This document shows, in pieces, positions 20,040 through 31,712 of a stretch of DNA of 54,273 nucleotides; positions within the stretch are counted from its first letter, which is position 1, and each line of letters opens with the position of its first letter. Source of the stretch: Thermoleophilia bacterium (GTDB taxonomy: Bacteria; Actinomycetota; Thermoleophilia; Miltoncostaeales; Miltoncostaeaceae); assembly GCA_020438485.1 (NCBI GenBank), contig JAGQUM010000047.1:1-54273 (forward strand), written 5' to 3'. A program made the position numbers and the translations under genes. Under the pieces are notes generated by a model, which worked only from the letters and a program-made list of their open reading frames with translations, made no database searches and was not told the DNA's origin.

Positions 20040-20771
20040 ATGAACGATCCCTATCGACTCGCGGGCCTCGCCGACGTGCTGGGTCTGCTGCTGGACGGAT
20101 GGCAGGTGGCCGGCCTCGAATACGCCGACCGCTGCACGTTCGACGGGTCCGACGGGCCCGCCGCGCTGATCGCCATGCGCCGGGGCGAGGAACGTGCCCA
20201 TCTGTTCCTCACTGACGACGGCCGTGCGGTGTCGCACCGGGCCGTCATCGCCCGGTTCCGGGACCACCCCCACATCTGGAAGCGGGGCCACGCCGGCCTC
20301 GAGGACCTGATGTTCGCAATCCCCGAGGCGCCCCCGCGGCCCGCGGCCGAGTGGGCTGCCGTGCCCGAGCCGTTCCCGGAGGCCCTGGAGCTGTCGCCCG
20401 GCACGCTGGACGCCGTCATTCCCGTGCACCAGGTCCGCGTGGTCGACGGCGTCAGCATCGCCCTGACCGCGCTGGAGAGCTTCGCCGAGGGGGTCCGCGT
20501 GCACTACGTCTGCCACGCCCCCCAGGCGGGCGCGTGGGCCGAGATGTGCGTCAAGCACGTGCGCGCCGAGGACGACAACGGGCGCCTCTACCGCGTGGCG
20601 TCCACCGACGCCATCCAGCGCGGGACGCGGTTCACGGGGACGCTGCTGGTGGCGCCGCGAATCCCGCTGGACGCCCGCCGCTTCACGGTCACCATCGGCG
20701 CGTTCGGGCGCGTGGACGCCGACGACGGAACGGTGGCCGGACCGTGGGTCTTCCCGATCAGCGTCGAGTGA
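20040..20771 (+). CDS. Unknown protein leading the dgt-dnaG-rpoD operon
   Basis: A 243-residue soluble protein with no recognised family. The first half (LADVLGLLLDGWQVAGLEYA; later RGEERAHLFLTDDGRAVSHR) looks alpha/beta; the second half is strand-rich and ends in FTVTIGAFGRVDADDG, resembling a beta-sandwich. No signal peptide or membrane segment. The ATG at 20040 follows a GGCAGG site. Its stop overlaps the dgt start by 4 bp, so it is tightly tied to a nucleotide-pool and replication operon. Confidence 0.65.
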   Translation: MNDPYRLAGLADVLGLLLDGWQVAGLEYADRCTFDGSDGPAALIAMRRGEERAHLFLTDDGRAVSHRAVIARFRDHPHIWKRGHAGLEDLMFAIPEAPPRPAAEWAAVPEPFPEALELSPGTLDAVIPVHQVRVVDGVSIALTALESFAEGVRVHYVCHAPQAGAWAEMCVKHVRAEDDNGRLYRVASTDAIQRGTRFTGTLLVAPRIPLDARRFTVTIGAFGRVDADDGTVAGPWVFPISVE

Positions 20772-21769
20772 GCGCGGCCGGCCCGCGCGACGGCGAGCCG
20801 TGGCTGGGTCCGCGCGCGGTGCGCAGCGCCGACGCCGTGCGGGACGTGCCCGAGGACCCGTGCCCGTACCGCACGCCGTTCCAGCGCGACCGGGACCGCA
20901 TCCTCCACAGCAAGGCCTTCCGCCGCCTCAAGCACAAGACGCAGGTGTTCGTGGCGCCCGAGGGTGACCATTACCGCACGCGTCTCACGCACACGCTGGA
21001 GGTGTCGGCTTTGTCGCGCACGGTGGCCCGCGCGCTGGCGCTCAACGAGGACCTGGTCGAGGCGATCGCCATGGGCCACGACCTGGGCCACGCACCGTTC
21101 GGGCACGCGGGTGAGCACGCCCTCGACGACCTGCTGCGCGAGCGCTTCGGCCGCCGCTTCCACCACAACGAGCAGAGCGTGCGCGTGGTGGAGCACATCG
21201 AGCACGGGGGGAAGGGTCTCAACCTCACCTGTCAGGTGCGCGACGGCATCCAGCACCACACGGGTTCGGTCCTCGCGCGAAGTCTCGAGGGGCAGATCGT
21301 GCGCCTCGCGGACCGCATGGCGTACGTCAACCACGACATCGAGGACGCCGTCAGCGCCGGCGTGCTGGACGAGCGCGAGCTGCCCGCGCAGGAGATCGCC
21401 GTGCTGGGCGCCACCACCACCGAGCGGCTCACCCGCCTGGTGGGGGACATGGTGGACAACAGCCGCGACGCGGACGTCATCCGCCAGTCCGCCGAGGTGG
21501 GGGAGGCGTTCACGGGCCTGCGCGCGTTCATGTTCGACCGCGTGTACCTGACCTCGCCCGCCAACGACGAGTCGGAGCGGGCGCGCGGCGTGGTGCAGTC
21601 GCTGTTCTCGTGGTTCATCGACCACCCGGATGCGCTCCCCGCCGCGGTCGCCGACGACGCCGCCGGCGACGCGGTGCTGCGCGTCACCGACCACGTCGCC
21701 GGCATGACGGACCGCTATGCCCTGCGGGTCTACCGGTCGCTGTTCATGCCCCGCGAGGGCCCCCTGTAG
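20768..21769 (+). CDS. dgt: Deoxyguanosinetriphosphate triphosphohydrolase-like protein
   Basis: A 333-residue HD-domain dNTPase that would cut dNTPs to nucleoside and triphosphate. The HD metal ligands are visible: RTRLTHTLEVS (about 71-81), AMGHDLGHAPFGHAGE (about 101-116) and the later Asp in VRLADRMAYVNHD. FHHNEQSVRVVEHIE is also typical of the short type 2 enzymes. The same dgt-dnaG order occurs in mycobacteria, coupling dNTP level control to primase. GTG 20768 overlaps the previous stop; dnaG starts 5 nt after the stop. Confidence 0.93.
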   Translation: MSAAGPRDGEPWLGPRAVRSADAVRDVPEDPCPYRTPFQRDRDRILHSKAFRRLKHKTQVFVAPEGDHYRTRLTHTLEVSALSRTVARALALNEDLVEAIAMGHDLGHAPFGHAGEHALDDLLRERFGRRFHHNEQSVRVVEHIEHGGKGLNLTCQVRDGIQHHTGSVLARSLEGQIVRLADRMAYVNHDIEDAVSAGVLDERELPAQEIAVLGATTTERLTRLVGDMVDNSRDADVIRQSAEVGEAFTGLRAFMFDRVYLTSPANDESERARGVVQSLFSWFIDHPDALPAAVADDAAGDAVLRVTDHVAGMTDRYALRVYRSLFMPREGPL

Positions 21770-21774
21770 CCGCC

Positions 21775-23522
21775 ATGCCGAGGATCGCCGAGGAGAGCGT
21801 GCGCGAGGTGCTGGACGTCGCCGACCTGGTCGAGCTGGTGCGCAGCCGCACGGCACTCACCAAGCGCGGGGGCCGATGGGTCGGCCGTTGCCCGTTCCAC
21901 GAGGAGCGCACCCCGTCGTTCGGCCTGATCCCCCCGGAGAACCGCTACTACTACTGTCATGGGTGCGGGGCGAAGGGCACCGCCATTGATTGGATGATGT
22001 CCAAAGAGGGCGCGGGGACGTATCCGGAGGCCCTGGAGGGGCTCGCCGAGCGGTTCGGCGTCACGCTGCGCTACGAGCAGTCGACGCCGGAGGAGGACGC
22101 CCGGCGGCGCAGCGACGCCCGGCGCCTGGACCTGCTCGCGCGGGCGGCGGCGTTCTATGGTGAGTACCTGTGGCGTGCGTCCGAGGCGGAGCCGGCACGC
22201 CGATACCTCCACGAGCGGGGGTTCGACGAGGATCTCGTGCGCGACTTCGGCATCGGCTTCGCGCCGTCGGCGGGGCGCGTGATGGCGCAGAAGGCCGCGG
22301 CGCAGGGCTTCATCCCGGCCGAACTGGTCGCGGCGGGCCTGGGGCGCGAGCGCCGTGGGCGCGTGGAGGACTTCTTCGTCAACCGCGTCACGTTCCCGAT
22401 CGCCGACGGCCGGGGCCGCGTCATGGGCTTCGGCGCCCGGACGCTGGATCCCGCGCAGAGGGCCAAGTACGTCAACTCGCCCGAGGGGCCGCGCTTCCAG
22501 AAACGCCGGTTGCTGTTCGCGCTTCACCGCGCCCGCCCGCCGGCCGCGCGGGCGGGTAACGTCGTCGTGGTCGAGGGGTACACCGACGTACTGGCATTCG
22601 CCAAGGCCGGAATCGACAACGTGGTGGCCTGCATGGGGACGTCGCTCACATCCGATCAGGTGCGCGAGTTGAAGCGCTCGGCCGAGCGCATCAGCCTGTG
22701 CTTCGACGCGGACGCCGCGGGGCAGAAGGCCGCGTGGCGCAGCGCCGAGGCCGCGGGCGAGCACATCATGAGCCTCGACACGCTGACGCTGCGGCCCGGA
22801 CAGGACCCGGGCGACATGGCCCGCGCAGGCGACGGCCCCGAGGCCCTGCGCAGGATTTATGAGGATCGCATCCCTTTGGTAACGTCCCTCATCAGGACGC
22901 GCGCCCGGGCCGCGGGGGAATCGCCCTCGGCTCGGCAGGAGGCGATGGACGAGATCGCCGGCCTGCTCCGCGGGGTGCCCGACTCGGTCGAGAAGGATGA
23001 GGGGGTGCGCTTGGCCGCCGGACTGCTCCGGTTGTCTCCCCACATGGAGGAACGGCTGCAGGCCGTGTCGCGGTTCGGCCGCGAGGCCGCGTCGTCGCCC
23101 GCCCCCGACCACGACGTCCACGCGCCGCTCGACGCCGAGACCCTGCGCGAGCGCGGCTTCCTGGTGCGCGCGCTGGCGTGGGCCGACGACGCGACGGCCG
23201 TGCTGGCCGACGTCGCCGAGGCCGTGTTCGCCGACCCCGGCCACCGCGCCGCGTTCGCGCTGATCCGCGACGGGGTGCCCCCCGACCGCTGGCCCACCCA
23301 CCTCACCGACCTGGCGCTGGCGCTGCGCGTGGAGGGCGCTGCGCTGCCGGCCGACCTGGCGCCCGAGGCGCGGGTGGCCGAGTTACGTGAGGCGGCGATG
23401 CGGGCGCAGATCCCTGCCCTCGAGCGCCGCGCGGCCCGGCTGAGGGCCGAGGGCGACGAGCAGGGCCGCCTGGCCACCCTGCACCTGATGCGTCGCCTGC
23501 GCGGCGCGCTGAGGGGGGCCGA

Positions 23523-23526
<4 letters not shown>
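21775..23526 (+). CDS. dnaG: DNA primase
   Basis: A 583-residue primase making RNA primers at the replication fork. The CHC2 zinc finger is [11 protein letters not shown] to YYCHGCG (about 38-65), the RNA polymerase core follows, and the TOPRIM domain carries [18 protein letters not shown] with the acid pair in [15 protein letters not shown]. The C-terminal helical DnaB-binding region is present but poorly conserved. ATG 21775 sits 5 nt after dgt; the stop overlaps rpoD (ATGA). Confidence 0.97.
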
Positions 23527-24592
<1,066 letters not shown>

Positions 24593-24596
<4 letters not shown>

Positions 24597-25096
24597 GGGG
24601 TCTGGCGGGACGGGGGCGGCTGGATCACCGCGACGGCCCGGGCGGTGCGGCGCCTGCCGTCGTGGACGACCGTCGCCGTCGCCACGACCCTGGTGCCGGT
24701 AAGGCCGTCGGGAATGCGCGCCTCGGGTCCCATCCAGACAACCTGGGGTGCGGCGCCCGCCAGCATGGACGCCCGCTGCATCCACACGATGATGCGGGCC
24801 AGAGAGAGCGCTCCCAGGCTGAGCCCGTCCGGGGTGCCGCGCCGGCGAACGTACGCCTGGTGTGCCGCGAGCACGGCGGCCGCCTGGACGGCGTCGCCGG
24901 GGTCGACCGCGTCGCCGGCGCTCAACGACAGCCCCTCGAGGGACGGGGGCCCGGATCCGTCGGTGGTGGTGAGACCCGGTCTCAGCTCGGCGAGCTTCGC
25001 CAGCGCGCCCAGGCCCATGGCCTGGGCGGCGGCGAGCAACTCGGGCTCCAGCGCCTCGATCTGGCGGCGAAGCGCGTCGTCCAGGCGCAGCGTCAT
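24593..25096 (-). CDS. Unknown 167-residue protein
   Basis: A soluble protein starting with [20 protein letters not shown], rich in Ala and helices in the first two thirds ([20 protein letters not shown]) and strand-forming near the end ([20 protein letters not shown]). No family recognised. ATG 25096 is preceded by GAGGGG. The stop codon overlaps that of rpoD on the other strand. The next leftward gene upstream is a tiny membrane peptide. Confidence 0.6.
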
Positions 25097-25121
25097 CGGC
25101 CCCTCGTGCGCCCGGCGGTGG

Positions 25122-25274
25122 TCAGCCGGGGGTGTTGGCGGGGTCGCCGCCGGGGACCTGCGGCTCGACGGGTGCCTCAGTGAACACGAACTCATCGGGC
25201 TGACCCCCGAGGCGGTCCTTCAGAAGCCAGTAGACGAGCCCGCCGATGGACACGAGCAGGAGCAGTTTCTTCAT
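25122..25274 (-). CDS. DLW-39-like small membrane peptide
   Basis: A 50-residue peptide with one N-terminal membrane helix (KKLLLLVSIGGLVYWLLKD) and an acidic, Pro-rich tail with EFVFTEAPVE. Size, position of the helix and the [DE]-x-x-x-TEA pattern resemble the DLW-39 peptides of actinobacteria, whose role is not well known. GAGGTAA lies at proper spacing before the ATG at 25274. Confidence 0.6.
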   Translation of the reverse strand: MKKLLLLVSIGGLVYWLLKDRLGGQPDEFVFTEAPVEPQVPGGDPANTPG

Positions 25275-25359
25275 GGCGTTACCTCGAAGCGTGGTGGCCG
25301 GTCGCGCGGTCCAGGCTACCGCACCCGCGCCGCCGGGGCGCCCTGGCCCGGTGGGCCGG

Positions 25360-26358
25360 TCAGCGGTCCACCAGGCCGTCGTCGGTGACGACCAGCACGA
25401 TCTTCCCGACGGTGCGGTTGTCCTGGACCATGCGGTGTGCGTCCGCCACCCGGGACAGCGGCAGCAGGTCGTGGACACGCGGGCGCAACGTGCCGTCGGC
25501 CAGGCGGGTGGAGGCCCACGCGGCGAACGACGCCACGAGCGCCGCCTTCTGCTCGGGCGGGCGGGCCCGAAGGGTCGACGCGCGCACCGTCAGCCGGCGG
25601 CCCATCAGCGCGGCCAGGTCCAGCTCGGCGCGCGGCCCGCCGAGCAGCCCGATCAGAGCGATGCGCCCGTCGACGGCCGTGGCGGCGACGGTGTCGGCCC
25701 AGTACGCCCCGCCCACCAGATCCATCACGACGTCGGCCCCGTGGCCGCCGGTGATGGTGAGGACCGCATCCCGGAACCCCTCGGGGCCGGGCACGAGCGC
25801 ACGATCGGCCAGGTCGGCCAGCTCTCCGGCCTTGCCGGGAGACCGCGTGGTGCCGATCGTGCGGGCGCCCAGCGCGCGGGCGATGTCCAGGGCGGCCAAG
25901 CCCACGCCACTCGCGCCGGCGTGGACGAGCACCCAGGAGCCCGAGCCGGGCACGGGGTCCTGGTTCAGCGCCTGCCAGGCCGTGACGTACGCCTCGGGGA
26001 TGGAGGCGGCGATGACCCAATCCATGTCCTCGGGGACGGGCATCAGCTGGCCCTGCGGCACCGCGACCAACTCGGCGTAGCCGCCGCCCGCCAGCAGGGC
26101 CATGACACGGTCGCCCACGGTCCACCCGTCGACGCCGGGGCCGAGCGCCTCGATGCGACCCGCGGCCTCCAGGCCGAGGACGTCGCTGGCACCCGGCGGG
26201 GGAGGGTAGTGGCCCAGGCGCTGGAGGATGTCGGCGCGGTTGACGGCGGTCGCGCGCACCCGCACCAGCACCTCCCCCGGGCCGGGCACCGGATCGGGGA
26301 CCTCGACGAGCTGCAGCGCGTCGAGGCCCCCGGGGCGGGCGGCGACGACGGCTCTCAC
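25360..26358 (-). CDS. Zinc-free NADPH:quinone oxidoreductase (MDR family)
   Basis: A 332-residue medium-chain dehydrogenase/reductase: GroES-like N-domain (VRATAVNRADILQRLGHYPP, VLGLEAAGRIEALGPGVDGW) and Rossmann domain with the nucleotide loop ASGVGLAALDIARALGA. Zinc ligands are absent, as in QOR and PIG3. It reduces quinones or other enones with NADPH. The GTG at 26358 overlaps the stop of the SRPBCC gene upstream by 4 bp, so the two form an operon. Confidence 0.9.
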   Translation of the reverse strand: MRAVVAARPGGLDALQLVEVPDPVPGPGEVLVRVRATAVNRADILQRLGHYPPPPGASDVLGLEAAGRIEALGPGVDGWTVGDRVMALLAGGGYAELVAVPQGQLMPVPEDMDWVIAASIPEAYVTAWQALNQDPVPGSGSWVLVHAGASGVGLAALDIARALGARTIGTTRSPGKAGELADLADRALVPGPEGFRDAVLTITGGHGADVVMDLVGGAYWADTVAATAVDGRIALIGLLGGPRAELDLAALMGRRLTVRASTLRARPPEQKAALVASFAAWASTRLADGTLRPRVHDLLPLSRVADAHRMVQDNRTVGKIVLVVTDDGLVDR

Positions 26359-26825
26359 GCCGCCGCTCCCACCGCGCGCGCCGTCCTGCGGTGCCGGTAC
26401 GCCAGCGCGGCGCGTAGCATCCGGTCGACCACGGGCCCGGCGACGGCGTTGACCGTGCGCCCGCCCGGCAGCGCGTACGTGATGGTGTCCGTCATCGTGG
26501 TGCCGCCGTCGGTGCCGTGGAACGCGTGGGCGTGACTCCAGCGCGCGAACGGGCTGCGGACGGCCTCGTCCACCATGCGCGCGCCCGGCACGAGCTCGGC
26601 GACGCGCAACTCCCACAGCGCGGTGCCGGGCAGCGGCCGCTGGCGCATGCGCACCGTCACGTGGGCGCCCTCCACCAGCGGGAACCGGCCGTCCACCACG
26701 TCCATGCGGAAACCCGGCGGAGCCATGGACGCCGCGTTCCGGGTGTCCAGGTGGAACGCGTAGACCCGCTCGGGCGGTGCGGACAGGGCCACGGCCCGGC
26801 GGACGGTGCGGCTCTCGGCGCTCAT
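26355..26825 (-). CDS. SRPBCC (START/Bet v1-like) family protein
   Basis: A 156-residue polyketide-cyclase-like protein. It begins SRTVRRAVALSAPPERVYAF and continues through an antiparallel sheet (PLVEGAHVTVRMRQRPLPGT) to a C-terminal helix (VAGPVVDRMLRAALAYRHRR), the standard hydrophobic cavity fold. The ligand is unknown. The ATG at 26825 has TAGGCT 7 nt upstream and no separate ribosome site, so it is probably leaderless. It heads a two-gene operon with the quinone oxidoreductase. Confidence 0.82.
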   Translation of the reverse strand: MSAESRTVRRAVALSAPPERVYAFHLDTRNAASMAPPGFRMDVVDGRFPLVEGAHVTVRMRQRPLPGTALWELRVAELVPGARMVDEAVRSPFARWSHAHAFHGTDGGTTMTDTITYALPGGRTVNAVAGPVVDRMLRAALAYRHRRTARAVGAAA

Positions 26826-26926
26826 GCCGCCCAGCCTACCGGGGTGCCGCGTGCCGGCCGCGCCGACGGCCACCGGGCACTGGTACGAAATGGAGCTTCG
26901 GGACCCTCGTCTAGGCGGGACGACCC

Positions 26927-26955
26927 CCCGTGAGGCGGGGGAAATGCCTCACGGG
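26927..26955. repeat. Perfect 10-bp inverted repeat
   Basis: CCCGTGAGGC (26927-26936) and GCCTCACGGG (26946-26955) flank a 9-nt loop that reads GGGGGAAAT. It lies downstream of the tRNA in its direction of transcription but has no U-tract. It could be a terminator or RNA processing stem, or an operator. Confidence 0.45.
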
Positions 26956-27018
26956 TGCGCGTACTGTCGTTATCGCTCGGGACGATGACGTCGAGTCGCA
27001 CCGAGCTGCACGTGGGGT

Positions 27019-27048
27019 CACGACCCGTCGTAGAGGCGGCGGGTCGTG
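27019..27048. repeat. Perfect 9-bp inverted repeat
   Basis: CACGACCCG (27019-27027) and CGGGTCGTG (27040-27048) around a 12-nt loop. This is the second hairpin between tRNA-Leu and the SRPBCC gene; function unknown, possibly termination of the tRNA transcript. Confidence 0.4.
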
Positions 27049-27271
27049 GCGTGCTCAGCCGGTCGCACAGCATGTGTCGGCCGAAACCCCGCGGGCCTGA
27101 GCCGCTCCCGCATCCGACCCGCCGGTATCTGTAGAGACCGGCGAGCGGCCCCCGGGGTTACGTTCCTGGCGGCGTTCGGCGGTTCGTCGATCGTCGACAC
27201 GGGAAACCCGCGTGAGACCCCGGTGGCCCGCGGTGCTCTCGGCTACCCGGACTTGCAGGGAGTTCCGGGAG

Positions 27272-27354
27272 TAGGGACGGGGGGAATCGAACCCCCACGG
27301 GTGTTACCCCAACGGTGTTTGAGACCGTCGCGTCTACCGTTCCGCCACGTCCCC
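27272..27354 (-). tRNA. tRNA-Leu (anticodon CAA)
   Basis: An 83-nt class II tRNA on the minus strand. Acceptor GGGGACG pairs with CGTCCCT (one G-U at the end), the anticodon stem ACGGT/ACCGT encloses loop CTCAAAC, giving anticodon CAA for UUG codons. A long variable arm (TGGGGTAACACCC) marks a leucine tRNA, and the T arm is GGGGG-TTCGATT-CCCCC. CCA is not encoded. In this GC-rich genome UUG is a rare codon. Confidence 0.93.
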
Positions 27355-27417
27355 GGGCGGGCCACACCCTATCGGGCTGTGGCCGCCCAGCGGAAACGCC
27401 GCGCCGAGAACCGCCGC

Positions 27418-27449
27418 GCCGGCGCCGTTACCTCTCCGGCGGCGCCGGC
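27418..27449. terminator. Hairpin downstream of the malic enzyme gene
   Basis: GCCGGCGCCG (27418-27427) and CGGCGCCGGC (27440-27449) form a perfect 10-bp stem with a 12-nt loop, about 70 bp after the malic enzyme stop and before tRNA-Leu in the same direction. A shorter 7-bp stem lies at 27360-27384. Confidence 0.45.
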
Positions 27450-27518
27450 GTCGGGCGTCCGGGGTGTGTGAGCTTCCCGCATGGTCCCGCGCCGCCGGGG
27501 CGGAGCGGGACCACGATG

Positions 27519-28934
<1,416 letters not shown>

Positions 28935-29075
28935 GTGATCCTCCCGAAGGTGTTTCGACTGAGCAAGTGTATGCACGGAGCCATACGGCGACGCCCGGCC
29001 GCGGCGCGAAGTACGGACGTTTGGCGACCGTGCCGGTGACGACCTCCCGCCCCGCGGGGCTCGAGGGGCCCCGCG

Positions 29076-29081
29076 TACACT
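29076..29081 (+). promoter_or_regulatory. -10 box of polA
   Basis: TACACT ends 6 nt before the GTG start of polA, leaving no room for a ribosome site; the transcript should be leaderless. Confidence 0.5.
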
Positions 29082-29087
29082 GCCCGG

Positions 29088-31712
29088 GTGGACGACGACC
29101 CGACCCTCATGGACACCGCCGGGGCGGAGGGCGGCGCTGCGGACGCGCCGGCGGACGGCCCGCTGCTGCTCGTCGACGGCAACAGCCTGGCCTACCGGGC
29201 GTTCTTCGCGCTGCCGGACTCCATCGCGACCGCCGACGGCTTCCCCACCAACGCGCTGTACGGCCTTGCCGCGATGATGGTGAAGGTGCTGGCCGAGGAA
29301 CGCCCCGGCCGGGCGGTCGTGGCATGGGACCCAAAGGGGCCGACGTTCCGCCACGAGGAGTACGCCGAGTACAAGGCGGGCCGCTCCACCACCCCCGACC
29401 TGCTGCGCGAGCAGAAGCCGCGCTTTCCCGGCCTGATGGAGGCGTTCGGGTTCGTGAACGTCGAGGCCGCGGGGTTCGAGGCGGACGACGTGATCGGCAC
29501 GCTGGCCCGGCAGGCCGCGGAGCGTGGCGAGGCCGTGCTGATCCTCACTGGGGACCGCGACGCGCTGCAGCTGGTGGACGACAACGTGTCCGTGCTCGCG
29601 ACGGGGCGGGGAGTCACCGACACCACGCTGTACACGCCCGCGAAGGTGGAGGAGCGCTACGGCGTGACCCCCGCCCAGATGATCGATTTCCGCGGCATGG
29701 TGGGGGACTCCAGCGACAACCTGCCCGGCGTGCGGGGCATCGGCGAGAAGGGTGCCGCCCAGCTGATCCAGAAGTACGGATCGCTGGAGGCGGTACTCGA
29801 TGCCGCCGACGAGCAGACGCCGAAGCGCAAGGAGGCGCTGAAGGAGCACGCCGGCGACGCCCGCCGCACGCGCGACCTGGCCCGCATCGTGTGCGACGTC
29901 CCCTTGGACCTCGAGCTGGACGACATACCGCCGCTGAGGTTCACGTCCGACGATCTGGGGCGTCTGGCCGCGGTGTTCACCGAGTACGAGTTCACGTCGC
30001 TGATCCGCCGCCTGTCGGACCTGTCCGAGCACGCCGTGCCGCGGCCGCAGGCGCCACGCAGCGAGCGCACCGTCACGCCCGTCGAGACCGACGCGGCGTC
30101 GCTGGGGTTCGCGCTGGCCGGGGCCGAGCGGGTGGCGCTGGCCCTGCGCGACGGACGGTTCGCGGTGGCCACGCCGGGTGCGGACGTGCTCGTGGGCGAC
30201 GCGGGGGACGACCTGGGCCCGTCGCTGGCGGGGGCGCTGGGCGGTACGGCGGTCGCGTGCCACGACGCCAAGGCCCTGCCCGCCGGGGTGTGGGAGGCGG
30301 GCGTGCGCGTCGGGCACGACACGATGGTGGCCGGCTACGTCATCGAGCCGCGCCGCCGCGGCTACCCGCTGGAGGAGCTGGCCCTGGAGTCCGGCTGCGC
30401 CGTCAACGCCGGTGACGACGGCCTGGCGGCCGACGCGGCGCTGACGCTGGACCTCGCCGAGCGCCAGCGCGAGCGAATGGCCGACCGCTCGCTGACGCGC
30501 CTGTTCGACGACATCGAGATGCCGCTCGTGGCCGTGCTGGCCGACATGGAGCGCCAGGGGGTGACGCTCGACGTCGTGCGCCTCGGCGAGATCGCGGCGC
30601 GGGTGCGCGACCAGGTCGACGAGCTGCGCGACCGCATCTGGGAGGCGGTCGGCGAGGAGTTCGTGATCGACTCGCCCAAGCAGCTCGGGCACGTCCTGTT
30701 CGAGGTGCTGGGCCTTCCCACGTTCCGCAAGGGCAAGACCGGGTACTCCACGGACCGCCAGGTGCTGAAGCTGCTCGAGCCCAAACATCCCATCGTGGGC
30801 CTCATCGGCCAGTACCGGGAGCTGACCAAGCTCGACAACACGTACCTGGCCGCGCTGCCGCAGCTGGTGGACGACGACGGGCGCCTGCGCACCACGTTCA
30901 ACCAGACCGTGGCCGAGACCGGCCGCCTGTCGTCCACGAACCCCAACCTGCAGAACATCCCCGTCCGCACGCCGCTGGGGCGAGAGATCCGCGACGCGTT
31001 CGTCGCCGCGCCCGGGCACGTGCTGGTGGCGTGCGACTACAGCCAGGTGGAGCTGCGCATCCTGGCCCACGCGTCCGGCGAGCCCACGCTGGCCGACGCG
31101 TTCCGCCGGGGCGAGGACGTGCACCGGGCGACGGCCGCGGAGGTGTTCGGCATGGACCCGGCCGATGTCGACCGCACCACCCGCGACCGGGCCAAGGCCG
31201 TCAACTTCGGCATCGTCTACGGCATCAGCGACTTCGGCCTGTCCGAGCAGCTGGGCATCCCGCGGGCCGACGCCAAGGCGTACATCGAGACCTACCTGGC
31301 CCGGTACCCCCGTGTGCGCAGCTTCATCGACTCCACCATCGCTGCGGCGGCCCAGGACGGCTACGTCACCACGATGCTGGGGCGCACGCGCGCCATCCCC
31401 GAGCTGACGGGTCGCACCGTGCAGCAGCGCCAGCTGGGCGAGCGTCTTGCCGTGAACACCGTGATTCAGGGCACCGCCGCCGACATCATCAAGGTGGCGA
31501 TGATCCGCGCCCACGCCGCCATCCGCGACGCGGGCCTCGGGACCCGCCTGATCCTGCAGATCCACGACGAGCTGCTGTTCGAGGTGCCGGAGGGTGAGAA
31601 GGAAGCCCTCATCACGCTGGCCCGCGACGCGATGGTGGGCGCGTACCCCCTCGACCCGCCCCTGGCCGTCGACGTGGGTCTGGGAGACACGTGGCGCGAC
31701 ACGAAGGCGTAG
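29088..31712 (+). CDS. polA: DNA polymerase I
   Basis: An 874-residue family A polymerase for Okazaki fragment maturation and excision repair. The N-terminal 5'-nuclease (about 22-305; LLVDGNSLAYRAFFALPDS, acidic cluster in TGDRDALQLV and GDSSDNLPGVRGIGEKGA) is intact. The middle 3'-5' exonuclease fold lacks the DxE and other acidic ligands, so proofreading is predicted absent. The polymerase motifs are complete: A, DYSQVELRILAHASGE near 650; B, RDRAKAVNFGIVYGIS near 700; C, QIHDELLFEV near 823. GTG 29088 is fixed by the -10 box 6 nt upstream. A J-like gene overlaps its 3' end by 22 bp. Confidence 0.97.
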   Translation: MDDDPTLMDTAGAEGGAADAPADGPLLLVDGNSLAYRAFFALPDSIATADGFPTNALYGLAAMMVKVLAEERPGRAVVAWDPKGPTFRHEEYAEYKAGRSTTPDLLREQKPRFPGLMEAFGFVNVEAAGFEADDVIGTLARQAAERGEAVLILTGDRDALQLVDDNVSVLATGRGVTDTTLYTPAKVEERYGVTPAQMIDFRGMVGDSSDNLPGVRGIGEKGAAQLIQKYGSLEAVLDAADEQTPKRKEALKEHAGDARRTRDLARIVCDVPLDLELDDIPPLRFTSDDLGRLAAVFTEYEFTSLIRRLSDLSEHAVPRPQAPRSERTVTPVETDAASLGFALAGAERVALALRDGRFAVATPGADVLVGDAGDDLGPSLAGALGGTAVACHDAKALPAGVWEAGVRVGHDTMVAGYVIEPRRRGYPLEELALESGCAVNAGDDGLAADAALTLDLAERQRERMADRSLTRLFDDIEMPLVAVLADMERQGVTLDVVRLGEIAARVRDQVDELRDRIWEAVGEEFVIDSPKQLGHVLFEVLGLPTFRKGKTGYSTDRQVLKLLEPKHPIVGLIGQYRELTKLDNTYLAALPQLVDDDGRLRTTFNQTVAETGRLSSTNPNLQNIPVRTPLGREIRDAFVAAPGHVLVACDYSQVELRILAHASGEPTLADAFRRGEDVHRATAAEVFGMDPADVDRTTRDRAKAVNFGIVYGISDFGLSEQLGIPRADAKAYIETYLARYPRVRSFIDSTIAAAAQDGYVTTMLGRTRAIPELTGRTVQQRQLGERLAVNTVIQGTAADIIKVAMIRAHAAIRDAGLGTRLILQIHDELLFEVPEGEKEALITLARDAMVGAYPLDPPLAVDVGLGDTWRDTKA

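Larger units (their letters stand above)
26826..27271. other. Intergenic stretch with two perfect hairpins
   Basis: No gene is recognised between the SRPBCC gene and tRNA-Leu. The -10 box of the SRPBCC gene lies at 26833-26838. Two hairpins described separately fill the middle. Short open frames overlapping the tRNA are spurious. Confidence 0.5.

Noticed and set aside
27240-27360. Integration (att) site at tRNA-Leu
   Set aside because: No integrase, no direct repeat of the tRNA 3' end, and both flanks carry ordinary genes.
27046-27471. Plus-strand 141-residue frame
   Set aside because: It runs across tRNA-Leu on the other strand and has no ribosome site or recognisable sequence.
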